Positions 43,945 through 53,653 of a stretch of DNA of 60,000 bases are shown here, piece by piece. A program made the translations under genes and the position numbers. The notes under the pieces are model-generated. The model saw nothing but the letters and a program-made list of their open reading frames with translations, had not been told where the DNA came from and did no database searches. This DNA is from Adiantum capillus-veneris (taxonomy: Eukaryota; Streptophyta; Polypodiopsida; Polypodiales; Pteridaceae). How positions within the stretch are numbered: the first letter of the stretch is position 1; the number at the start of each line of letters is the position of its first letter. Location of the stretch: the NCBI GenBank assembly GCA_014529385.2, contig CM043970.1:67542567-67602566 (forward strand). The letters are read 5' to 3'.

Positions 43945-44345
43945 AAAGGTGTGGGGTGTTGTCCCTCGACCCCGCCTGGCAATCACGTCGGGAGGCGACA
44001 AGGGGCTGCTGCCCCTTGACCCCACTTAGGAAGCTGCCCCAAACCCCGCGGGGGCTGCTGCCCCTCAACCCTGCTCGGGGCGTTGCCCCAAACCCCACAG
44101 CGACTGCTACCCCTTGACCCCGCTTGGGACGCTACCCCAAACTCTGCAGGGGCTGCCACCCCCTCAACACTGCTCGCGGCGTTGCCCCCAATCCCACAGA
44201 GGTTGTCGCCCCTTGACCCCACTTAGGGTGCTGCCCCAAATCCCACGGGGGCTGCCGTCCCTCAACCCTTCTCGAGGCATTGCCTGGAACCCCACAGGTA
44301 CTGGCGCCCCTTGACCCCGCTTGGGGTGCTGCACCAAACCCCACT
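43945..44345. repeat. GC-rich tandem repeat, about 49-bp unit
   Basis: About eight units alternate GGGGCTGCTGCCCC-type hairpin cores with TTGACCCCRCT and GCCCCAAACCCC linkers. It stands out sharply from the AT-rich surroundings. ORFs on either strand come from the repeat. Confidence 0.9.
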
Positions 44346-44690
44346 CTAAACTCTTGTTGCACCACCCTATTCCACTTTCTCAATTGTGGTCTAGCTTAGA
44401 TAAGCTACATATCTAAAACCTAGTCTCCTTCCTTGCTTCACAACTCACTAAGGACAATCAACATAAATAAGTGGTGGAAAATGACTCTATATTGGAGCTC
44501 AGAACTCAAAATTTTCCTTGGACATTGACCATATCTGCAACATGCCTAAACTATGCTCAAAGCTATTCTCGTCATAGCAAGCTTGGGGGTTTTTGTTTCA
44601 AAATTCACTAATTGTCAAATCTTGCTTATCAAGAGAAGCAAGGGCTAGTTCGTGAAATAATTCACCTTGGACCTTGCCCCAAATCTTGAG
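44346..44690. other. No gene recognised
   Basis: Transition between the GC-rich array and the second satellite; only weak satellite-like phrases. Confidence 0.5.
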
Positions 44691-46600
44691 TCCACCACAA
44701 TTTCAAGCCATAATTTAATATAGCAAGGTGTCTTCTATTTGAAAATCCACCACTTGGTCCACCACTACTCCAACCATGTTTTCATTCAACTTTGACATTA
44801 AAAAGAAATATTGCTTTCTTGTAGTACACCTTTGCCATTTCCCATCAAAGCTAGGTCCACCACTTGTCAAAGTGAGACTCTTACATAGGGAGGGGGTTTT
44901 GGTTTCAAGATTCACCACTTGTCCTTGTTGAAGCAAGTACTTCTTTGACTTTAGGAAGCTACTAGCTCATCTAGTAGTTCACCTTGAGCATTGGCCATTA
45001 AAACTACGTCCACCACTTCTCCAAGCTTCATCCACCACTTCTCTAAGCTTCCATTGAAGAAAGCAAGGGCTGCTCGGACATTGAGAAGAAAGGCCCTACT
45101 ATCAACCTTGCTTCCATTGAAACAAGAAAGGACTACTTGTACATTATGAAGTAAGGCCTTGAAATTGTCCTACGTCACCATTGAAACTTATAGGTCCACC
45201 ACTTGTCCAAGCTATACTCTATTATAGTTGGTCCAATATTCACCACTTCTCCAACCATTGGATTTATCTACTTGTAGTTCACCTTGAGCCTTGGACATTA
45301 AAACTAGGTCCACCACTTGTCCAAGCTACCCTCAAATAAAGCAAGGGGGGTTTTGTTTCAAGATCCACCACTGCTCCAATTTTGTTTCCATTAAAATAAG
45401 CAAGGTCTACTTGGACATTGAGAAGCAAGGCCCTACAATAGTTCACCTTGGACATTGGTCACTAAAACTAGGTCCACTGCTTGTCCAACCTTTACTTTCA
45501 TTTAGAAAGGGACTTTTGGTTTCAAGATCCATCACTTGTCAAACCTTACTTGCATTGAAAGAAGCAAGAGATACTTGGACATTGGGAACCAAGATCCTAC
45601 ACCACCTTGGACACTGGCCATTAAAACTAGGTCCACCACTTGTCGAACCTTTACCCTCATATATAAAAGGGACTTCTGGTTTCAAGCTCCACCACTTGTC
45701 CAACCTTACTTCCATTAAAAGAAGCAAGGGCTACTTGGACATTGAGAACCAAGGCCCTAAAATAGTTCACCTTGGACATTAACTAGGTCCACCACTTGTC
45801 CAAGCTTTACTCTCATATATAAAAGGGACTTCTGGTTTCAAGCTCTACCACTTGTCCAACCTTACTTCCATCAAAACAAGCAAGGGCTACTTGGACATTG
45901 AGAACCAAGGCCCTAAAATAGTTCACCTTGGACATTAACCAGGTCCACCACTTGTCCAAGCTTTACTCTCATATATAAAAGGGATTTCTGGTTTCAAGCT
46001 CCACCACTTGTCCAACCTTACTTCCATTAAAAGAAGCAAGGGCTACTTGGACATTGAGAACCAAGGCCCTACAATAGTTCACCTTGTACATTAGCTAGGT
46101 CCATCACTTGTCCAAGCTTTACTCTCATATAGAAAGGGACTTTTGGTTTTGAGATCCATCACTTGTCCAGTCATACTTCCATTGAAAGAAGCAAGAGATA
46201 CTTGCACATTGGGAATCAAGTTCCTATAATACCACCTTGGACACTGGACATTAAAACTAGGTCCATCACTTGTCCAAAAGGAACTTTTGGTATCAAGCTC
46301 CATCACTTGTCCAACCTTACTTCCATTGAAAGCAACAAGGGATATTTGGACATTGGGAAGCAATTTCCTACAATAGCACCTTGAACAATAGCCATTAGAA
46401 CTAGGTCCACCAATTCTCCAAGCTTTACCTCATATAGAAAGGGGCTTTTGGTTTCAAGATCCCCCTTTGTCCAACCTTACTTCCATTGGAAGAAGCAATA
46501 GATACTTGGACATTGACAAGCAAGTTCCTAAAATAGCACCTTAGATAGTGGCCATTACAACTAGGCCCACCATTTGTCCAAGCTATGATCTAATATAGCA
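44691..46600. repeat. Second satellite, period about 145-165 bp
   Basis: Units start near 45470, 45630, 45785, 45952, 46095, 46260 and 46408 with AGGTCCACCACTTGTCCAA and contain GGGACTTTTGGTTTCAAG and GCTACTTGGACATTGAGAA. The block before 45470 is degenerate. It shares the CCACCACTTG core with the 24-41 kb satellite, so the two are probably related. Confidence 0.88.
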
Positions 46601-47546
46601 ATGTCTATAGAGTTATAGTATTCACAACCCTCATGTAATGTGTAATGTAACTTATACATTTTTTTTCAAAAAGAATTTATCTATAAATATGAACTTAACA
46701 AGGTGTTTCTTTTCAACTTACAAGATGGACTTTGAATCTGGGGAGAAAGTGCATATGGTACTTGATAATGAAATTGTTGGTATTGGTTTTGTATGTAGAA
46801 CAGATTCCAATTCCACTTGTGGTGGTACAAAGATAGGGCAATGAAATGTATCTATACTAGTGGAGGAATGTTTGAAGGATGTGGTCCTCCTTTCTTCTAC
46901 AATGGATACTACATCTCTCCAAAGCTCATTATGGAGTGTTGTTTGACGGCCTAAGCTTCTTTTGCAGAAATCCATAATGAATGACAACGTAATTGACACA
47001 AATGAAATCTACAGTGGTGATGAACAAGGGGATCATCTTGATCCTCTAGTTACAGATGCAATACCTATTACAAGCCCAGAGTTTGAAATGTCAATACAAG
47101 AATCTTGGATAAATCAAAGGGTCCTTTTAAAGGACGACACAATGATGGACACTGTGAATGAAGGGACCATCTTGTATGTATTTCCACATGATTATGTCAA
47201 TTTTTAGGTACTTGGTGATGACTTTGTGGGCATAGGTATTGAAAGGGAGAATGCATTCACTGAGAATATGCCTGAAGTGGGAAGCATTACTTTGCTAAAG
47301 TGGACCATCCAACAGACAACCATGTTGGATGGGAGCCCACTACAATGCTTTGTTCCTGTTGATGGAGTGCATACTAGCGTGAGGATGTATCCAATGATGA
47401 CAATGCTGGGAAAAACTTAATGGTAGTGTTGATGCCCCTTTGTTAAGAAAGAGATGATACAGTTTCATCAACAACAGGACTCAAAAAGTGCAAGCAGCAC
47501 CAACTTCTACTTTTTATCTTTCAGCTGAGTCAATTCAAGGGTTTCA

Positions 47547-48575
47547 TGCATTGATTGTTGTGGAAAAAAATGCTATCAGTTTGCAGATCGTTATTTGGTG
47601 ACAAGATTACAGCAAGAATTTTGGGGAGAGTCTGAAAAATCACGCACAAATCATGTATATGATGTTCTATCTATATGCTATCAAAAAGATGAGAAGATGC
47701 GATACCAATTCAAGATAAATGGCTCTATTGTTTACTGCAGAGCATGGTATGAGCTACATGGAATACCAAAGACATCATTTTACCACTACAAGGAAAATTT
47801 TGAAAATGGTCTGTGCCAATATGTGCATGGTAACACATGTACATTGAGAAGAGGACTTCAACATACTAGTTTAGCAAGAGCACTATTAAATGAATTTGTG
47901 GATAACAACTCTGAGAAGATGCCACATAGAAGTAGAACACTACTAGATAGCTCAAGACAGACTCAATTAGTGATTCCATCAATGTACAAACAAGTTGACA
48001 TTTTAAGAAAAATCAACACAAAACTGGACCAAATGGGCTATGAGAAGAAGTTATCTCAATCTTCTTTCGGTAGAATTTGGAACAAAGAGTATCCACGTGT
48101 CACTTTAACAAAGACAAGAGAGTTCTGTAAGTGCAATGTCTGTAGTTCAATCAAGGCAAGGCTAGAAGCTAAACCTTCTCTTGAAGAGAGAGCTCTTCTC
48201 TTGAGAGAAAGAGAAGTTCACATGGCACAACAGAAGAGTTGTAGGAGCTTATATTATGCATGGCGCACATATTTAAAAACTCAACCACAAAAGTATGTTT
48301 GTATAATCCATGATAAGATGGATCAAAAGAAGACTACCATTCCTAGATTATGCATTGTTCCTAAGGGTGTGGATTCAGGATACAATTTGCAGGTGGCTTT
48401 GATAGGTATGATCACTCATGGCCATGGAGAAGGTCATTATGGTCACTTTGTCTTGAATGGTTTGTGGCCAACTGATCTACATAACTTAGAGAGGATAGAT
48501 AAGCATCCTCTCGGTGATCGGGCAACAAATGGACTACCAAGCAGTAGTATCTCTCTACTACATGCTTTGAACTGA
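47547..48575 (+). CDS. Best-preserved block of the transposase-like gene
   Basis: About 340 codons are open from the Cys cluster onward, without an ATG at the 5' end, so it is an internal segment. Visible: CCGKKCYQFADRYLV, FWGESEKSRTNHVYDVL, FKINGSIVYCRAWYELHGIP (helix-turn-helix-like), a basic Cys motif KTREFCKCNVCSSIKARLEAK, a charged helix, then YVCIIHDKMDQKKTTIPRL, a candidate first catalytic Asp strand, and GYNLQVALIGMITHGHGEGHYG. It ends at a TGA (48573-48575), after which the frame changes to the LDNYAGEN part. Confidence 0.65.
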   Translation, partial: CIDCCGKKCYQFADRYLVTRLQQEFWGESEKSRTNHVYDVLSICYQKDEKMRYQFKINGSIVYCRAWYELHGIPKTSFYHYKENFENGLCQYVHGNTCTLRRGLQHTSLARALLNEFVDNNSEKMPHRSRTLLDSSRQTQLVIPSMYKQVDILRKINTKLDQMGYEKKLSQSSFGRIWNKEYPRVTLTKTREFCKCNVCSSIKARLEAKPSLEERALLLREREVHMAQQKSCRSLYYAWRTYLKTQPQKYVCIIHDKMDQKKTTIPRLCIVPKGVDSGYNLQVALIGMITHGHGEGHYGHFVLNGLWPTDLHNLERIDKHPLGDRATNGLPSSSISLLHALN

Positions 48576-49422
48576 CCACCACAACTTGAGTGATGAAAAA
48601 GAGCCCATCATGCAACCATCAAAAGCTATAGAAGCAGAATCGGGGTCAACATTTTGCAAGTTGCTAGAGAACTTGTTACCACAATTGGATAATTATGCAG
48701 GGGAAAACACAAATCCATACTTATTCGCCTATTTGTCAATGCTTGTTGCAAGGGGTGTTTTCAAAACCATACAACTACGATTATTTATGGTTGGGCATAC
48801 ACATGAGGACATAGATGCCATGTTCAGTAAGTTTTTAGAGAAATTGAGAGTTACACAAACATATACTTTTCCACACTTGATGGATACATTATGAATAGCT
48901 CATCTTCATTTCCGGCCCCATTTTTGCTTGAAAAGGTCCCCGATTTCAAGCAATATTGTGATGGTTATCTTTGTGATGGACAAGACATACTTGTTGGACA
49001 TTCCAAACCACTTCAAATTCAGGTTTTTTATGCAAGATGAGACACCAATGATGTAGTATAAGGCACATGTAGGTGTATCAAGTTGGAGTGGAAGTATTCG
49101 CCTTTGGAAAACAGACATAGAAGGCAATCCAATGTTGCCACATGGAGATCCACCTTTGGTGCCAATGGCAAAATATGTCAAGGCTCATGAAGAAGTGATT
49201 CTAGGGTTGAAGAATTATATTGAGTTTTGGCAAAATCTAGGGAATGCTTCAAATGTGCCACGATATTATAGACTTGTGATAGATTACTGGAGTAAGGTGA
49301 TTGATGAGCTTGGAAAAGCAACCATATCACAGGGAGACTTGTATGAAAATTTTTGGCCAACAACTCAGGACTCTTGTCACCTAAAAATCCACTACAATGA
49401 GCTTACAACAAGGAGAAAAAAG

Positions 49423-49754
49423 ATTCCTAGGCCTTGAAGAGTTGAATGATCATTTTTGTGGTCCTCAACAAGATAGACCAAGGGAAGAGTTTGACCCTAT
49501 GTCTAATGTGCACCAAGGTGACTTTGTTATGCTAGTTCCATGTGACATGGAAATCTATCCAGTTTGGCTTGCAATGGCTTTATCAGAAATTCCTAGGCCT
49601 TGAAGAGTTGAATGATCATTTTTGTGGTCCTCAACAAGATAGACCAAGGGAAGAGTTTGACCCTATGTCTAATGTGCACCAAGGTGACTTTGTTATGCTA
49701 GTTCCAAGTGACATGGAAATCTATCCAGTTTGACTTGCAATGGCTTTATCAGAA
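49423..49754 (+). repeat. 166-bp tandem duplication inside the transposase-like gene
   Basis: Copies 49423-49588 and 49589-49754 differ at about two positions. 166 is not a multiple of three, so the duplication itself shifts the frame. It is more recent than most other damage. Confidence 0.92.
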
Positions 49755-50063
49755 ATTGATAATGAGCCTACATCACCAAACTACAAAAAAAAATTGATTC
49801 AATATTGGGCACCTTGTGCAAGAAGAGTGGGATGACGGATACTCAAGCTTACACACACTAATTTCCGGAAGGGTTTTTGGGCTATCAACTGCAAGGACCC
49901 ACAAGTGTGGGAAACGGTAGATGCAATTGTTTGGTCATGGAGACCCAACAAAGAAGGACAATTTTCTAGAATTAAGATTCTAGAAAGGCATGCACTAAAA
50001 ACTAAATCAAGTCTTGCTCGTGCACATCAACCACGCTTGGATCAAAATTTGGATATGGCATAA

Positions 50064-50697
50064 AATTTGGAGTAGATTATGCGGAGCTTCTATTGTGACT
50101 ATAAGAGTCAATTTTTTAAACAAGATGTCTAGTTGTATCAACCTTTCTTTCTTTTATTTAATTAAGAGTGTTTCTTCAAATTCATGATTTGTTCATCCTC
50201 TTGACTTTTGGTGTTTATCAACACCACAATCCAATAAGATTTTCACTCTATCTTATCAACAAGTTTGTCTCCTTTTTTCCCACTTTAAGTTGGAAATTAC
50301 CAAATTACATGAATTTTGTCAATTTGGAGATTCCCAAAATGCAGGATTTTTACCATAATACCTAATATGGTCTTTGAAATTTCTTCATGATCAGTTGAAT
50401 GATTTATTGAATTGGGTTCTGATCTAAAGTTAAGCTTTTCTGGTGTGGACTATCTAGTACTTGACCATCAATCTGAACTGATCTTTTTCCAGTGTCCAAC
50501 TCATATATTGTTTTGGGTATTGTTGCTTCTATCATTCCACCTCTTCCTTGTCCATCAGTATTGCACTGAGGTCTCTCTTTTAAGAAAAATATGTTCATAG
50601 GGGCTAGCATTCTCTCGATCTTCTTTTTTCCATATTTCTTACACATCTCTTTTGGTCTTATTGCTTTCCTACATGTCCTAGTGTTGTATATCTTTAT
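50064..50697. other. No gene recognised
   Basis: 3' flank of the transposase-like gene and of the opposing gag-protease element. A minus-strand frame at 50404-50646 may be decayed polyprotein sequence, but shows no reverse transcriptase motif. Confidence 0.5.
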
Positions 50698-52759
50698 CTA
50701 AATTCTTCTACTAAAGTCTTGGATCGTTAACGTTTTGGTTTGCATAGTCATGTATAGCTCCAGCAGTTCTGAGCCATGGTCTTCCCAACAACATTCCATA
50801 AGCTCCTTGAGCGTCCAACACCAAAAAATTGTTTTTGAACTTTTCCTTCCCCACACTCTTATCTGGATTTTTTTTATGAGACTGGTGGCTTGGACCACTC
50901 TATGATCTGCCATCCTTATTCTGAATGGATATGGCTTCATCTCCATTATTCCTAGATTTTGTTAAAAATACTTCCCAAGAATGTTCACTCCCGCTCCTCC
51001 ATCCAAAATCACATCAGATAATGGTTCCCACCACTATTTTATGAGCTTGTAGTCTATCTTAATCACCGAAACTTCATCATCTTAGATGCCTTCCAAATCC
51101 ACTATTATGGCCTCTACTTCATCTTGTGTCTGATAAATTTGGCCGCCTCAGACAATGTGCATTGGATGTCATCTAGTTCCACTGTTAATTTCAAAATTCG
51201 TTCACAAACCTTGACATATATTTGATCTTGCTCATTGCCCAAGCTCCCACTGCCTAAACCAGAAGACTTCTCCTCATGAGCACCTTTGCGGTTCCATTTT
51301 GTTGGTTTTGCTATCGTTGTTGGTTGGCTCCATGATGAATCCACATGATTCCTCCGTAGGCCAGTGTTTCTAGCTTCGGCCAAGTCTACTCTGACTTGCC
51401 TTGTTTCTTCTACTACCCTTTGTATTGCAGCAATCATCGACTTGTCAAGTCTATCTACTGCTTTCTCTTTCTTGGTTCTGAAGATTGGGGTAGTGTTTTG
51501 TGATTATTCTAAGCTTCTAAACTTTTTGGTCGTTCTGGAAGCTTTCTTGACAGGTTCTCAGTGATTGCACTACAAGATCTCTTTGTTTGTGCCATTCATC
51601 TACAATCTTTTCTTTACCCTTAGCCTTCCACACCTTACTCTATTGTTCCCACTTCTTGGCCTCACTAGTTGGAATTTCTTCTTCATTAGGGATCTCTCCA
51701 ATCACTACTCCCTTGCTTCTTGTGACCCCTCTTATTGATATTGGCTCTAGTGGTTTTTGGTCGGCTACCTCTGGCTTCAATGTATTTGGACATTGAGCTG
51801 AAAAGTGGTCGTACTTGCCACAACCATAGCACTTTATGTTCCTCTTAGAGAAGTCTCCTTTTTCTCTACCTCTATCAGCTCCATTCTAGTAGCTTCACGT
51901 GCCCCCTCTAGTGCTTGTACTAGCTTCATTTTCTCTAAATCCACTAGCTCCGTCAGTCTTGGGTTCTTTTGGATTGGTAAGTTTGATCATTGACAAGTCC
52001 TTTCCCATTTAAAAGGATTGAATCCTAATCCCACAATTGTTCCATATGTGACCAAAGGCCTTTCAATATGTGCATTGGGGACACCCATTCAACATATGTT
52101 CCTTTGATCTGCATTTAGAGCACCAATTTTTTTCTTTCTATATCGATGGTCTTGTCTTGGCTATCTCAGCAATTTTCTTGGACATTTCTTCAATTTTTCA
52201 AGTCCAAGACCCTTTCTTAGCTTTTCTTTTGTCATCTGGCTTGCTTTCAAAAGAACTAGAACTAGAAGTGGATTTAGAACTCCCTTCTTTTGTCGGTGTT
52301 GGTACCTCTTGCTCCCTCAACTTCTTACTCTTAAAGCCATTCAAGAACCAAGCTCTCGTCCTTTTCTCTGAGGGAGGTTCTTGCATTTGTCTGTCTAGTT
52401 CTTTCTTTTCTACATAACTTTGGACCAAGAACTTGCCTTGCTTGATCTTATCAAGCTCATACAGAATATCTTCATCCCCCCTATTGTCTAAGTATTCCAA
52501 CTTAAAGGATTTAATGAGCTTATGATATGATATTAGTCGGTAGGCTGGGTAATGGTAATACCATTTCCTAGCTGTGTCCTTCATTGTTTTGAGAAAAATA
52601 TTTCCCCCATTCATCTTTGTCAATATCTTTTAGCTCAGCATACTGCTCAAGGCTTGTATGTGTACATCAGGTTCATCCTTTCTCCCTCCTTTGAAGGTTG
52701 GGAAAGAAATTTTAAAGTCGGTGGAATGTTCCTTGCTTTTGTTGGTTTTCTTCCTATGT

Positions 52760-53006
52760 CCCGGGTAGGTCACCTAATAAAAATGTAACCTATCACATGA
52801 GTTCAACAGAAAGGTATTTAAAGTTCTTGAAACTTACATAAATATATATACAGAAGGGCATTATTTTTTCAAATTTGAAAAAGACTTACAGATTTTAAAA
52901 GAAAAGGGTACATTATATTCTTAACAAAATTCACAGATAAGGGGTTTTACAAACATGTCTTGAACGCACGTGATATGGTAGCTTTACACATAGTGAACCC
53001 CCCGAG
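52760..53006. mobile_element. 247-bp hAT-like MITE, copy 2
   Basis: Perfect 8-bp target duplication TCCTATGT (52752-52759 and 53007-53014). It starts CCCGGGTAGGTCACCTA and ends TAGTGAACCCCCCGAG. It has the same length as copy 1 (23669-23915) and is closely similar throughout. It interrupts the gag ORF. Confidence 0.9.
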
Positions 53007-53051
53007 TCCTATGTACTGGCTTCTTGTCGCGTGATTTTTTCTTGTCATATT

Positions 53052-53400
53052 GATTAGTATCAACCTCACAGTTCTCTATCTCTAACTTTGAAACTATCTC
53101 TTCTACTATTTTCTTAGTTTCCTTGTGTGATGAGCGATGAGTTTTTGGACTCATGTCACTTTCATCAGTGTGCTTTTGACTTTGTGATCCATCCTCCTTG
53201 CATCCTTTCAGCTCTCCGACTCCTAGATTAGTATCAACCTCATAGTTCTCTATCTCTATCTTTGAAACTATCTCTTCTACTATTTTCTTAGTTTCCTTGT
53301 GTGATGAGTGATGAGTTTTTTGACTCATGTCACTTTCATCAAAGTGCTTTTGACTTTGTGATCCATCCTCCTTGCATCCTTTCAGCTCCCCAACTCCTAG
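53052..53400 (-). repeat. 174-bp in-frame duplication in gag N terminus
   Basis: Two 58-codon units, each running from LGVGELKGCKEDGSQSQK to IENYEVDTN or IENCEVDTN, differ at only a few residues. Ser/His/Lys-rich with a short amphipathic helix (KKIVEEIVSK). Confidence 0.9.
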
Positions 53401-53653
53401 AATGACTGGAATGCAGGGAATACCTTGATTTGTTAGCAATGCCCCCTCCTAGAGTGACCTCAATTTCATTCCCAGGGTGTGGATCTATTTTAGAGCCTAC
53501 TTCAATCTCATCTAGAATTGGACTAACCCTCTCTTGGTTTTTCATAACGCGAGTCGTCAATCTCTTGTGCTCATTTTGGGTGGTATTGTGGACATACAAT
53601 AGCTCTACTACCAGTTGGCTAGAGCAACTTAGCTCAACCATCGTGATCGCCAA

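Larger units (their letters stand above)
46962..50063 (+). pseudogene. Decayed transposase-like gene with VGHTHEDID motif (DUF7869-like)
   Basis: Coding remains on the plus strand continue for about 3.1 kb with no visible introns. N-terminal part (46962-47420): acidic, with a glycine motif DDFVGIGIE that also appears upstream as NEIVGIGF. Next a Cys cluster CIDCCGKKC and a helix-turn-helix-like zone (47547-47860), then the best-kept block (to 48575). Then come LPQLDNYAGENTNPY and FMVGHTHEDIDAMFSKFLE (48586-48894), a C-terminal part with KVPDFKQYCDGYLC and WPTTQD, and a tail to TAA 50061-50063. Frameshifts, several stops and a 166-bp duplication break it. From memory, these motifs match DUF7869-type proteins, which I infer to be DDE-type transposases. 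Confidence 0.7.
50698..53653 (-). pseudogene. Gag-protease-only gypsy-type ORF, interrupted by a MITE
   Basis: Read leftward from about 53653. It has an N-terminal region with a 58-residue tandem duplication (53046-53400), the MITE, gag core (52751-52198: FKISFPTFKGG, MKDTARKWYYHYP, LEYLDNRG), CCHC knuckle CSKCRSKEHMLNGC (about 52090-52130), a second knuckle CYGCGKYDHFSAQC (about 51795-51835), a linker (51437-51114), and retropepsin VILDGGAGVNILG (about 50985) with AYGMLLGRPWLRTAGAIHDY (about 50740-50800). Stops and frameshifts are frequent, including one near 53430. No RT or integrase follows. LTRs were not identified. It is the second gag-protease-only element in the window and is distinct from the one at 8.6-23.2 kb. 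Confidence 0.8.

Noticed and set aside
43916-44383. Gly/Pro-rich ORFs on both strands
   Set aside because: Created by the GC-rich 49-bp repeat.
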